Origin: Hymenobacter lucidus
GTDB taxonomy: Bacteria > Bacteroidota > Bacteroidia > Cytophagales > Hymenobacteraceae
DNA: 64,000 bases
Direction of reading: 5' to 3'
NCBI RefSeq assembly: GCF_020447265.1
Contig: NZ_JAJADR010000004.1
Location: 372,001 to 436,000 of the forward strand
How positions within the stretch are numbered: position 1 is the first letter of the stretch; each line of letters starts with the position of its first letter. This document shows, piece after piece, positions 7,695 to 16,433 of the stretch. The translations under genes and the position numbers were made by a program. The notes beneath the pieces are model-generated. The model saw nothing but the letters and a program-made list of their open reading frames with translations. It was not told where the DNA came from and ran no database searches.

Positions 7695-10253
7695 CTACGC
7701 CGCCAGTCTTACTTCCTCCACCGGCTCGGGCTTGCGCTTCACGGCGTAGAAAATAGTGCCCAGCAACGCCAGAATCAGCAGCACCGACGATACGAGCGAC
7801 ACGGTGTTGCCGATGGCGTATTCCTTAGGCTCGAACTTAAACTCGATGGTGTGGGTGCCGGCTGGCACGGGCAGGGCGCGCAGCACGTAGTTCACGCGCA
7901 GGTGCGGCACCAGCTTGCCGTCGAGGTAGGCGTTCCAGCCATCCTGGTAATAGATTTCGGAGAAGACTACCAAGCCATCCTGCACAGCCGTCGTGCGGTA
8001 TTTCAGTTCGTCGGGCGAGTAGCTGGTCAGGGCAATGGTGGAGCCGGCGGCATTATAGCTGGTTTTGGCCAGCGGAAACTTCGAGGCATCTACTACCGCC
8101 GTGGTGGCCACGTTCAGGTTGGTGAGGGCCGCAATTTCCTGGTCGGGATTCTGCACTTTCTGCACCTCGCTCACAAACCAGGCATTGCCCAAGGCACCCG
8201 GGTTGCGCTGTACAGGCTGTTTCGGGTCGCCGGTGATGAGGTAGCGCGTGTTGAGCATGGCCAGCACCTGGCTGTTATTGGCCGAAATCTGGCGCTCAAT
8301 CAAATCCTGGTAGCGGCGCAGCTTGGCCCCGTGGTAGCCGCCCACGCTCTTGTGGAAATACGACGTGTTGGCCTCGTTAAATGGGTTCTGGATGTTGAGT
8401 ACCCGGTAGCTCAGGTCCTTGTCCTGCAGAATCTGCTCGTCGGCGGGCGTAGCTACAAACTGCTGGGCAATGGTTTCGTTTTGGAAGTTCTTGTCGTTGA
8501 GGTAGCGCTTATCCACGCTCCAAAGGTCGACCAGCGTGAGGGCACCTACCAGCAGCGCCGCTGTGGTTACGGAGAGCTTACGCTGGAGGTAGAAATATAG
8601 CACGCCGCCGCTCAACAGCACAAATACCAGGGAGCGTAGCACGTCGGTGTGCATCAGGCTGGCCCGGTCGGCCCGCAGCGCATCCAGCGGGAATCCCTGC
8701 TGCTGCATCTGCGCATCTACCGGGGCCGCAAAGTCAGCACCAAGGCCTACTAAGTAGGCCAGCACACAGATACCAGCCGTAATACCCGTGGCATACAGTA
8801 GCTTGCGCTTCAGCTCCGCCGACTCAGGCGAGTCGAGGGTAGTACCGCTCAGGGCCGCCAGCGTGGGGTGGGTGCTGGCGCCGGCCAGCGGCGTCACGGC
8901 CGGCTGAGCGCGCAGCACGCGGGCCAGCGCCAACACGGCCAGCAGCGGCATAGCCAGCTGGGCAATAACCAGGGCCATGCTCACCGAGCGGAACTTGTTG
9001 TAGCCCGGGAAGTAGTCAAACATCAGGTAGTTGAACGACTCGAAGTTCTTGCCCCAGGCCAGCACAATCGACAAAATGGTGCCCACCAGCAGCCAGGTGC
9101 GGGTGCGGCGGTCGGCCACGAACAAACCCAGCACAAACAGGAAGCACACCACCGCACCCACGTACACCGGGCCGCTGGTAACGGGCTGCGTACCCCAGTA
9201 CAAAGGCAGCTGCTGCAGATACTCGCGCAGCTGTACCGGTGGCACGCCCAGGCCGGCCAGGGCTTTGCCGGTGGCCGAGCTTTCGCTGAGCGAGCCCGCG
9301 CTGGCCCCGCCGTAGTAGTTGGGAATCAGGAGGGTAATGGTTTCACCCACGCCGTAGCTCCAGCCGAAAGCGTAGTCCCGGTCAAGGCCCGAACCGGCGC
9401 CGCCATCCTCACCGCCGGCCGGGGCCTGGGCCGCGGCCGGTGAGGGTGTCGTCAGCTCCGACTTGCCCCGGATGGAGTATTTGCCGTACTCGGCCGTTAC
9501 GTAGAGGCGGCCGAAGCTCACGCCCAGCGCCAGCAATGCCGCCGCACCCAGCAGCGCGGTGCGGCCCAGGAAGTCGGCCAGGCGTTTTTCGCGCAGGGCG
9601 GCTACCAGCTCCACAATGCCGAAGACTACTACCAGCAAGAGCAGGTAGTAGGTAATCTGCAGGTGGTTGGAGCGCACGTTCATGGTGAGGCCCAACGCAA
9701 ACAGCGCCGCGCCCAGCCACCGGTTGCGCCGGAACGTAACGAGCAGGCCACCCAGCACCAGCGGCGCGTAGGCCAGCGCCAGCGACTTGGTGTTGTGGCC
9801 GGCGGCCAGAATAATCAGGTTGTAGCTGGTGAAGCCAATGGCAATAGCGCCCACGGCGGCCAGCAAGGGCCGCACGCCCAGGGCCACAAACAGCACGTAG
9901 CCGCACACCAGGGCCAGAAATAGGTTGGCTACCACCGCCGGCAGGTGCAGCGTGAAAATCTGGTGGAGGTAGATAGACAGGTCGCCGGGGAAGCGGGTGC
10001 TGATCAGATACGTCGGCATACCCGAGAACATCGAGTTGGTCCACAGCGCCTCCTTGCCGGTGGCTTCGCGGTAGAGCTGGGCCTCGTGGGCCCCGCCGTT
10101 GAACTGCACCACGTCGTGCTGGGCCAGGGTTTTGCCATCAAACAGGATGGGCGAGAAATACACGGCGGCCAGCACCAGAAAGAATACAACGGCCAGCAGG
10201 TGCGGCAGCAGCCGACGCCACAGCGGTACGGCCGGGGAAGAAACAGTAGTCAT
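7695..10253 (-). CDS. YfhO-family large membrane protein
   Basis: An 852-residue polytopic protein of the YfhO family (bacterial glycosyltransferase-like membrane proteins). It starts with a membrane segment (LLPHLLAVVFFLVLAAVYF), then FDGKTLAQHDVVQFNGG, typical of the first periplasmic loop, and over ten more hydrophobic segments. A long soluble region near residues 570-790 is followed by a final membrane helix and a charged tail. Family members in Gram-positives decorate wall polymers with sugars. The substrate here is unknown. It is monocistronic, with the terminator-bearing repeat behind it. Confidence 0.8.
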   Translation of the reverse strand: MTTVSSPAVPLWRRLLPHLLAVVFFLVLAAVYFSPILFDGKTLAQHDVVQFNGGAHEAQLYREATGKEALWTNSMFSGMPTYLISTRFPGDLSIYLHQIFTLHLPAVVANLFLALVCGYVLFVALGVRPLLAAVGAIAIGFTSYNLIILAAGHNTKSLALAYAPLVLGGLLVTFRRNRWLGAALFALGLTMNVRSNHLQITYYLLLLVVVFGIVELVAALREKRLADFLGRTALLGAAALLALGVSFGRLYVTAEYGKYSIRGKSELTTPSPAAAQAPAGGEDGGAGSGLDRDYAFGWSYGVGETITLLIPNYYGGASAGSLSESSATGKALAGLGVPPVQLREYLQQLPLYWGTQPVTSGPVYVGAVVCFLFVLGLFVADRRTRTWLLVGTILSIVLAWGKNFESFNYLMFDYFPGYNKFRSVSMALVIAQLAMPLLAVLALARVLRAQPAVTPLAGASTHPTLAALSGTTLDSPESAELKRKLLYATGITAGICVLAYLVGLGADFAAPVDAQMQQQGFPLDALRADRASLMHTDVLRSLVFVLLSGGVLYFYLQRKLSVTTAALLVGALTLVDLWSVDKRYLNDKNFQNETIAQQFVATPADEQILQDKDLSYRVLNIQNPFNEANTSYFHKSVGGYHGAKLRRYQDLIERQISANNSQVLAMLNTRYLITGDPKQPVQRNPGALGNAWFVSEVQKVQNPDQEIAALTNLNVATTAVVDASKFPLAKTSYNAAGSTIALTSYSPDELKYRTTAVQDGLVVFSEIYYQDGWNAYLDGKLVPHLRVNYVLRALPVPAGTHTIEFKFEPKEYAIGNTVSLVSSVLLILALLGTIFYAVKRKPEPVEEVRLAA

Positions 10254-10569
10254 CAGACGAAAAAAGAGTCGGAAAAGGGCCCGTCCGGCACCTACAGCCG
10301 TCGGGTAGCCCGAAGGTAGCCTGTTTATTTTATTTGCGGAACCCCCAGCGGGTAAGAGCCGGCCTGCTGAAACCCCACCGGTCAGCCAGCCCGGTACTCC
10401 CAGCCGAGCCGCTGCGAAGTAGCACTATACCTGGCTGGTAAGTGGCAGCTGCTGCTAGGGTGCCTCTACACTGCTTCTAGACTCCCTCTAGACTTTGTTC
10501 GCTCAAGCCAGCCGATGAGTAGCAGTAGGGGCCAAGGCGAAATAGGATAAAAGTGTCATTGCCCCCTGC
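10254..10569. other. 316-nt intergenic region without a gene
   Basis: I see no convincing coding frame or RNA gene. On the minus strand TACCTTCG (10311-10318) is one base from the TAnnTTTG promoter element and could serve the YfhO gene 58 nt downstream. The remainder is unstructured GC-rich sequence. Confidence 0.5.
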
Positions 10570-11469
10570 TTACGCGGGCTGCGGCCGTACGCTCCGGCCG
10601 GAGTTATACAGCACCACCGACAGCAGTATGACCCCGTAAGCCACCGACTGCCTGACGCTGGCCTGCTCCCCGAAATACAGGAAGGCCAGCACAAAGCTGA
10701 TAATCGGGTTCAGGTACATCAGAATGCCTACTGTGCCCGAGGGCAGGGCATTAAGGGCAAACAGGTTCAGGAACAGGGGAATAACGGTGAAGCCCACGCT
10801 GAGCACGGCCGTCATCAGCAGCAGGTGGCCGTCGTGGAAGCCGGCGGCCGGGTCGGCGCCCAGCAGGCGGGCCGTGGGCAGAATTACGAGGGCCGCCAGC
10901 GTGAGCTGCACCGTGAGTAGCAGCAGCCGGTCGTAGCCCTGCAGCTTGCGTTGGGTGATGAGGTAAGCCGCGTAGGTGAAGGCCACCACCAGGCTCATCA
11001 GCACCGTGCGCCACTCGCCCGTGCCCAGCAGCGCGCAGCTCAGGGCACTCAGCCCAATAGCCAGCCACTGATTCCGCCGCAGCTTTTCGCCCAGCACCAC
11101 GAAGCCCAGTAACGCCGTTAGGATGGGGCAGATAAGGTAGGCAAACGAGCCGGCCTGCACGCTCACCTTATTCACTACATAAATGAACAGCAGCCAGTTG
11201 CTGGTCAGCAGCGCCCCGCCTACTACGGTGCTCACCGTCACGCGCCGCCGCTCGGCCCGCCCGGCGCGCCGCCACTGCTGCCAGGTGGCCCGCACCGTGT
11301 CGCGTCGCGTCGTCAGGTTGATGATGAGCAGAAGTACCAGGGAGAGCAGTACCCGGAAAAACAGAATCTGTCCGCTGGCATAGCCGGCCAGCATCCGCAG
11401 TGGCAGGGGAAAGAAGCCCCAGATAAGAAAAGCGGTAAGAGCAGCTAGGTGGTGGCGGGATATTTTCAC
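10570..11469 (-). CDS. rarD: EamA-family transporter, RarD type
   Basis: A 299-residue drug/metabolite transporter with about ten hydrophobic helices and two EamA repeats. ISRHHLAALTAFLIWGFFPL at the N-terminus and the second-half stretch TVGILMYLNPIISFVLAFLY match the RarD branch, whose members are annotated as chloramphenicol-sensitive proteins; the true substrate is unsettled. ATG 11469 lies 32 nt after a perfect TACCTTTG element on the minus strand. Confidence 0.8.
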   Translation of the reverse strand: MKISRHHLAALTAFLIWGFFPLPLRMLAGYASGQILFFRVLLSLVLLLIINLTTRRDTVRATWQQWRRAGRAERRRVTVSTVVGGALLTSNWLLFIYVVNKVSVQAGSFAYLICPILTALLGFVVLGEKLRRNQWLAIGLSALSCALLGTGEWRTVLMSLVVAFTYAAYLITQRKLQGYDRLLLLTVQLTLAALVILPTARLLGADPAAGFHDGHLLLMTAVLSVGFTVIPLFLNLFALNALPSGTVGILMYLNPIISFVLAFLYFGEQASVRQSVAYGVILLSVVLYNSGRSVRPQPA

Positions 11470-11501
11470 AACAGGAAAAGCAGGGCAGGGCGGGAAAGCC
11501 G

Positions 11502-11509
11502 CAAAGGTA
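11502..11509 (-). promoter_or_regulatory. Promoter -7 element for rarD
   Basis: TACCTTTG on the minus strand, an exact TAnnTTTG, 32 nt before the rarD ATG. No clear TTTG -33 partner is seen. Confidence 0.5.
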
Positions 11510-11590
11510 CGCCGAAAGAGCCTGGCGGCCCCGGCCGGCCCTGCTACTTCTACCAGCCCGCCGCCCGCTCCCCTCAGGCCGAAACCCTGC

Positions 11591-11598
11591 TACCTTTG
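11591..11598 (+). promoter_or_regulatory. Promoter -7 element for murF-alr
   Basis: TACCTTTG ends 18 nt before the chosen ATG at 11617. This placement argues against the longer reading frame that begins at 11449. No -33 element is evident. Confidence 0.55.
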
Positions 11599-11616
11599 CC
11601 CGGTTTTCCTTCTGCC

Positions 11617-14112
11617 ATGCTCCTCTTCTCCGACCTCCCGGCCCTTACCGGCGGCACCCTGCTCCAACTAGCTCCTGCTGCCGCCCGCATTCAGCACCTG
11701 CTGCTCGACAGCCGCCGCGTGGGCCAGCCCGCCGGCTCGTTGTTCTTCGCCATCGGCGGTACCCAGCACGACGGCCACCGCTACCTGCCCGACCTCTACC
11801 AGCAGGGCGTGCGCCTGTTCGTAGTCGACAACCCGGCCGCTATTCCGGGCGGCGTGGGCGCGTTTCCCGATGCCGGCTTTCTGGCGGTCGGCAATACGCT
11901 GGCGGCGTTGCAGGCGTTGGCGGCCCGGCACCGGCGGCAATTTCGGCTGCCGGTTTTCGGCATCACCGGCTCCAATGGCAAAACCATCGTGAAGGAGTGG
12001 CTGGCTCAGCTGCTGAGCCCCGATGAGCTGATCTGCAAAAGCCCGCGCAGCTACAACTCCCAGGTGGGCGTGCCCCTAAGCGTGTGGGAGCTGAATGCCA
12101 CGCACACGCTGGGTATCTTCGAGGCCGGCATTTCCGAAACCGGCGAAATGGTCCGGCTGGCGCGGGTTATTCAGCCCACGCTGGGCATTTTCACCAATCT
12201 GGGCACGGCTCACGACGCAGGCTTTGCGTCCCCGGCCGAGAAGGTGGCCGAGAAGATGCAGCTGTTCGGCGACGTGGATACGCTTTTCTACTGCCGCGAC
12301 CATGAGGCCATCCATGCTCAGGCGCAGGCCTTGCTCGGTCCGGCCCGCACCTTCACCTGGAGCCGCCACCACGCCTACGACACCCACGTAGCCGTATCGG
12401 TGCTCGAAGCCTCGGCCGGCCGCACGGTGGTGCGCGTGGCCCTGGAGCGGCCCGTGCCGCAGGAACACACCTTCACGCTGCCCTTCGCCGACGAGCCTTC
12501 GGTGGAAAATGCCCTGCACGGCCTCACGGTGCTGCTTTGGCGGCAGGTGCCCGCCCCCGAAATCCAGCGCCGCCTCGACCGGCTCCAGCCCGTGGCCATG
12601 CGTCTGGAAATGAAGCAGGCCCTCAACGACTGCTACGTTCTCGACGACACCTATAATAACGACCTGGCCGGCCTGCGCCTGGCCCTCGACGCGCTGGCCC
12701 GCCAGCCCCGGCGCGGCCGCCGCACCCTTATCCTGTCTGACGTGCTCGAATCGGGCTTGCCGGCGGCCGAGCTGTACGCCCGGGTGGCGGCCCTGCTGCC
12801 CGCCCACGGCGTCGAGCGGCTCGTAGGCATCGGGCCCGAAATCGGGGCGCACCAGGCTCTATTCAGCGTTGCCAAAGCTGAATTCTATCCGACTACGGAA
12901 GCGTTTCTGGCCGCCTTCCAGCCCGAGCAGTTTCACCAGGAAACCATTCTGGTAAAGGGTGCTCGGCGCTTTGAGTTCGAGCGGATTGTAGCGGCCTTCC
13001 AGCAGAAAATCCACGGGACAGTGCTGGAAGTAAACCTCGACGCGCTGGTGCACAACCTGAACTTCTACCGGGCCCGGCTCCAGCCCGGCACCCGCCTGAT
13101 GGTGATGGTCAAGGCCTTTGCCTACGGCAGCGGCAGCTACGAGGTGGCCAATCTGCTGCAGTTCCACCGGGCCGATTATCTGGCCGTGGCCTACGCCGAC
13201 GAAGGCGTGGAGCTGCGCCAGCACGGTATCAGTCTGCCCATCATGGTGATGAACCCCTCACCCGACTCTTTCCAGAAGCTGCGGCAGTACCATCTGGAGC
13301 CCGAAATCTACTCCTTCGAACGGCTGCAGGAGTATCTGCGGGCCGCCCAGGAGCAGGCCATGCCCGCCATCCACCTCAAGCTCGATACGGGTATGCGCCG
13401 CCTGGGCTTTGCCGAGGAAGACTTGCCCGAACTGTGCGCTACGCTGCGCCAGAATGCCGCCCACCTGCGCGTTGCCAGCGCGCTTACCCACCTGGCCGGC
13501 GCCGACGAAGAGCAGCACAACGACTTCTCGCGCCAGCAGCTGGCCGCTTTTCAGCGCATGGCCCCCCAGGTAGAAGCGGCGTTGGGCTACTCCATTATTA
13601 AGCACGCCCTGAACTCGGCCGGCATCGTGCGCTTTCCCGAGGCGCACTACGATATGGTCCGGCTCGGCATCGGCCTCTACGGCGTGGAAGCCAGCGGCCA
13701 GCAGCCCGATGCCTTGCGGCCCGTGAGCAGCCTGCGCACCACTATTTCGCAAATCAAGACGCTGGCCCCGGGCCAAACGGTGGGCTACGGCCGCCGGGGC
13801 GGCCCCGTGGAACACGAGCGGCGCATTGCCACGCTGGCCATTGGCTACGCCGATGGCTACGACCGGCGCTTCGGCAACGGGGTGGGGGAAGTCGTAATTC
13901 GGGGCCAGCGCGCCCCCATTGTTGGCAACGTGTGCATGGATATGTGCATGGCTGACGTGACCCACATTGCCGCCGCCCGGCCCGGCGACTCAGCCGTGGT
14001 GTTTGGGGAAGAAATGCCCCTGCGTGAAGCCGCGGCCCGCATCGGCACCATTCCCTACGAGCTGCTGACCAACGTGAGTGAGCGGGTGAAGCGGGTGTTT
14101 TTTGCGGAGTAA
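11617..14112 (+). CDS. Bifunctional MurF-alanine racemase fusion
   Basis: An 831-residue fusion of two peptidoglycan-precursor enzymes. Residues 1 to about 460 are MurF (UDP-MurNAc-tripeptide:D-Ala-D-Ala ligase): the ATP loop GITGSNGKT is near residue 114, and SPRSYNSQVGVPLSVW and YVLDDTYNNDLAGL follow. From about residue 469 (LEVNLDALVHNLNFYRARL) it is alanine racemase, with PLP lysine K499 in VKAFAYGSG and the catalytic tyrosine Y744 in GYADGYDRRFGNG. D-Ala production and D-Ala-D-Ala addition are thus in one chain. The architecture is widespread in Bacteroidota. The start at 11617 is set by the promoter at 11591 and the N-terminal MurF sequence. Confidence 0.92.
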   Translation: MLLFSDLPALTGGTLLQLAPAAARIQHLLLDSRRVGQPAGSLFFAIGGTQHDGHRYLPDLYQQGVRLFVVDNPAAIPGGVGAFPDAGFLAVGNTLAALQALAARHRRQFRLPVFGITGSNGKTIVKEWLAQLLSPDELICKSPRSYNSQVGVPLSVWELNATHTLGIFEAGISETGEMVRLARVIQPTLGIFTNLGTAHDAGFASPAEKVAEKMQLFGDVDTLFYCRDHEAIHAQAQALLGPARTFTWSRHHAYDTHVAVSVLEASAGRTVVRVALERPVPQEHTFTLPFADEPSVENALHGLTVLLWRQVPAPEIQRRLDRLQPVAMRLEMKQALNDCYVLDDTYNNDLAGLRLALDALARQPRRGRRTLILSDVLESGLPAAELYARVAALLPAHGVERLVGIGPEIGAHQALFSVAKAEFYPTTEAFLAAFQPEQFHQETILVKGARRFEFERIVAAFQQKIHGTVLEVNLDALVHNLNFYRARLQPGTRLMVMVKAFAYGSGSYEVANLLQFHRADYLAVAYADEGVELRQHGISLPIMVMNPSPDSFQKLRQYHLEPEIYSFERLQEYLRAAQEQAMPAIHLKLDTGMRRLGFAEEDLPELCATLRQNAAHLRVASALTHLAGADEEQHNDFSRQQLAAFQRMAPQVEAALGYSIIKHALNSAGIVRFPEAHYDMVRLGIGLYGVEASGQQPDALRPVSSLRTTISQIKTLAPGQTVGYGRRGGPVEHERRIATLAIGYADGYDRRFGNGVGEVVIRGQRAPIVGNVCMDMCMADVTHIAAARPGDSAVVFGEEMPLREAAARIGTIPYELLTNVSERVKRVFFAE

Positions 14113-14201
14113 AGGGTGGGGTGAGGCCGGGAAATGAACCTGTACAGTATTTCTGCGTAAGCGTCGGCACTTCCCTTTCCACTCCCTTCCTCCACAACCA
14201 C

Positions 14202-14834
14202 ATGAAAAAGCATATTCTCTCCGTCGTGGCCCTCATTGCCTTGCTCACGGCCTGCGACAACCTGAAGAACCCCGAAACCAAAGACCAGCCCCAGGAAGCC
14301 ACCGCCGATACGGCCGTTGTGTACCGGGATGGTGAAACTGCCGCCGGTGCCGTAGAAGGTGCCGCCGCTACTGCCACCGACGCCGTAGGCAGCGGCTGGG
14401 ACATGACCAAAGCCAAGCTGGCCGACGTGAAGTACCCCGAGGTAAACGTAGCCGACGTATCGGTACGCGGCAATGACGAGTACAGCGTGTACGGCGTCGA
14501 AGAAACGGTGCTGTTTGACACCGACAAAGCGGAAATCAAAGCTGGGGCTAGCAAAGCCCTGGAGCAGATTTCGGCTTCTATCGGACAGCGCTACGCTACC
14601 GGTCCGGTTTACATCATGGGCTTCGCCGACTCGCGCGGCGACAAAAGCTACAACCGGGAGCTGAGCGAAAAGCGCGCTAACGCCGTGAAAACCTGGCTGA
14701 GCCAGAACGGTAAAATCGATGCTTCCCGCGTGAGCGTAGAGCCGATGGGCGAAACCCAGCCCGTAGCTTCCAACGCCACCGCCGAAGGTCGCCAGCAAAA
14801 CCGCCGCGTAGAAATTGCGGTCCGCACCAAGTAA
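14202..14834 (+). CDS. OmpA-family lipoprotein
   Basis: A 210-residue protein. Residues 1-18 (MKKHILSVVALIALLTAC) are a lipoprotein signal with C18. An Ala/Asp/Thr-rich linker leads to a C-terminal OmpA domain (VLFDTDKAEIK, FADSRGDKSYNRELSEKRANAV, GRQQNRRVEI), which binds peptidoglycan non-covalently and ties the outer membrane to the wall. ATG 14202 is chosen because the lipobox starts there. The stop codon abuts a long inverted repeat. Confidence 0.9.
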   Translation: MKKHILSVVALIALLTACDNLKNPETKDQPQEATADTAVVYRDGETAAGAVEGAAATATDAVGSGWDMTKAKLADVKYPEVNVADVSVRGNDEYSVYGVEETVLFDTDKAEIKAGASKALEQISASIGQRYATGPVYIMGFADSRGDKSYNRELSEKRANAVKTWLSQNGKIDASRVSVEPMGETQPVASNATAEGRQQNRRVEIAVRTK

Positions 14835-15043
14835 ATGTGCTTGAATGTGTTGAAATGTGGATAATGTGTTGAAATGGGCTTTTCGGAGCCACAACAGCCA
14901 AGTTCACTACGACACATTGCCGATAAATAAAAAGAGGCTGCTTCCGAAAAGGAGCAGCCTCTTTTGTTGTTGAATGGATAGAGAAATCAGGTGTTTAGCA
15001 CATCAGCACATTCAAACACATTTCTCACATTCAATCCACATTA
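14835..15043. repeat. Stop-to-stop inverted repeat with word-built arms around a terminator
   Basis: The left arm (14835-14877) is built from words such as AATGTG and TTGA and has few C. The right arm (about 15000-15043) is its approximate complement and has few G. The left arm begins directly after the ompA TAA and the right arm runs into the TAA of the convergent gene at 15041. The terminator at 14931-14965 sits between them. Confidence 0.7.
14931..14965. terminator. Bidirectional terminator between convergent genes
   Basis: AAAGAGGCTGCT pairs with AGCAGCCTCTTT around an 11-nt loop, with A and T runs on both sides. It can stop transcription from the OmpA gene and from the gene at 15041. 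Confidence 0.85.
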
Positions 15044-15937
15044 GTCTTTAATCATGTCTACTTCGGCCTTAATCATGGCATTGTAGCGCATGCCGTTGTT
15101 GGCCAGCGTAATCAGGCTCCAGCCTTTGCCGATGGAGTAGGTCCAGGTGCGGCTTTCCTTGAATTCGAAGGTGGGGCGCATGATCTGGCCGTAGGGCGTG
15201 TAGGTCTCCATGAAGTTGGTGGTGTAGAACTTGTCACCGCTCACAATCCATTCCATGGCCACGAAGAAGCCTTCCTCAGGCGCCGGGATGTTGTAGGAGT
15301 TCAGGTCGATGGTATACCACTCGCCGCCTTTCGGGGCCGACACTACTACGTTGTCGGTCAGGATGTCGGTGTTGGGCGAGTTGTAGTTGCCGTCGGCTTT
15401 GTAGAGCCGCACACGGAACGGTTCCCGGGGAAAGCCGTTTTCGCCGATGTAGAACGATACCGAGCGCACGTTGCCGAGCTTTTTGCCTTTCTCGTTTTTC
15501 ACGAAGAAAGCATATTGCTGGCCGGGCAGGCCCTGAATCATACCCTCGCCGGGCGTGTTGCCCTTCGAGCCCAGCGACAGGTCTTTCACCTTGCCGCCCA
15601 CAACTTTTACGTCGGCCAGCTCGATGACGCGCTTGGGAACTTCAATGATAAGGTCCTGCAGGTTGCCGCCTTTTTTCACCAGTACGGCTTTGCGGAAGTA
15701 ACCCAGGGCCAGCACTACCAGGGAGTCCTGCGCCTTATCGGGCATGGCCATCTGGAAGAAGCCGTATTCGTTGGTCAAAGCACCGCTTTGTTCCTCTTTC
15801 AGACCAATGGAGGCGAAGGGAATCGGCTCTTTGGTCTTTTGGTCTACAATACGGCCCGAGATTTTGTTCTCCTGAGCAAAGCCCAGGGCTGGAAGCAACA
15901 GAACGAAGGCGAAAATGGAAAGTACGCGTTGGAGCAT
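15041..15937 (-). CDS. Secreted carboxypeptidase-regulatory-like domain protein
   Basis: A 298-residue protein. Residues 1-21 are a signal peptide (MLQRVLSIFAFVLLLPALGFA). Residues 25-105 form a carboxypeptidase-regulatory-like fold (ISGRIVDQKTKEPIPFASIGL, TNEYGFFQM). The C-terminal half is a conserved extracellular beta domain (FYIGENGFPREPFRVRLY, EGFFVAMEWIVSG) with no known activity. There is no barrel, so it is not a TonB receptor. It has its own promoter at 15963. Confidence 0.7.
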   Translation of the reverse strand: MLQRVLSIFAFVLLLPALGFAQENKISGRIVDQKTKEPIPFASIGLKEEQSGALTNEYGFFQMAMPDKAQDSLVVLALGYFRKAVLVKKGGNLQDLIIEVPKRVIELADVKVVGGKVKDLSLGSKGNTPGEGMIQGLPGQQYAFFVKNEKGKKLGNVRSVSFYIGENGFPREPFRVRLYKADGNYNSPNTDILTDNVVVSAPKGGEWYTIDLNSYNIPAPEEGFFVAMEWIVSGDKFYTTNFMETYTPYGQIMRPTFEFKESRTWTYSIGKGWSLITLANNGMRYNAMIKAEVDMIKD

Positions 15938-15962
15938 AGGTAGGCAGACTATTATTATATGT

Positions 15963-15970
15963 CAAAACTA
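15963..15970 (-). promoter_or_regulatory. Promoter -7 element for the gene at 15041
   Basis: TAGTTTTG on the minus strand, an exact TAnnTTTG, 25 nt before the ATG at 15937. No clear -33 box. Confidence 0.45.
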
Positions 15971-16095
15971 CAATGAAAAGGGCGAAGAAACGCAATACCT
16001 CCCTGAATATTTATAAACGTGCAATTGCAGTTCGGAATAATTCTAAATCAAAGAGTTAGAGGTTTTTCGCCGCGCTAAGGTACAACTATCTGAAT

Positions 16096-16127
16096 TTTGG
16101 CCGAAACCTAAATGGGTAGTACCTTTG
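16096..16127 (+). promoter_or_regulatory. Bacteroidetes promoter of feoAB
   Basis: TTTG (16096-16099), a 20-nt spacer and TACCTTTG (16120-16127) match the sigma-A consensus of this phylum. The GTG of feoA is 32 nt further on. A short palindrome GAATAATTC (16035-16043) and GCAATTGC (16021-16028) lie upstream; whether either binds an iron regulator is unknown. Confidence 0.75.
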
Positions 16128-16159
16128 TTTGAACAGAATCTAAATAACACCACCCGCCC

Positions 16160-16423
16160 GTGTCCAGCCGTTCCGCCCAAGTCAAGACCAATGCGCCCCG
16201 CAGCGTGAAAGACCTGCGCCTTGGCGAAAGCGGCACCATTTGCTGCCTCGAAGACCCCGAAATGGCCCTCAAGCTGCTGGAAATGGGCTGTATACCGGGT
16301 ACGCAGGTGCGGCTCAACAGCCGGGCCCCGCTGGGCTGCCCCATTACGCTGGTCGTTGGCGACGAAGACTACACGCTGTCGTTGCGGGTGAGTGAGGCGG
16401 CCACCATTTTATTGAAGGACTAG
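16160..16423 (+). CDS. feoA: FeoA-family ferrous iron transport protein
   Basis: An 87-residue cytoplasmic protein with the FeoA SH3-like fold (SVKDLRLGESGTICCL, LKLLEMGCIPGTQVRL, YTLSLRVSEAATILL). FeoA supports ferrous-iron uptake by FeoB. The start is GTG at 16160; no ATG occurs before the conserved domain. feoB follows after 10 nt, so the two are co-transcribed from the promoter at 16096. Confidence 0.88.
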   Translation: MSSRSAQVKTNAPRSVKDLRLGESGTICCLEDPEMALKLLEMGCIPGTQVRLNSRAPLGCPITLVVGDEDYTLSLRVSEAATILLKD

Positions 16424-16433
16424 TCGCTGCCGC

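Noticed and set aside
10254..10569. tRNA or small RNA gene in the 316-nt gap
   Set aside because: No cloverleaf, no T-loop GTTCRA motif in place, and no terminator.
11449..11616. N-terminal extension of MurF-Alr to 11449
   Set aside because: The extra 56 residues are unlike MurF, and a TACCTTTG promoter element lies at 11591, between this start and the chosen ATG.
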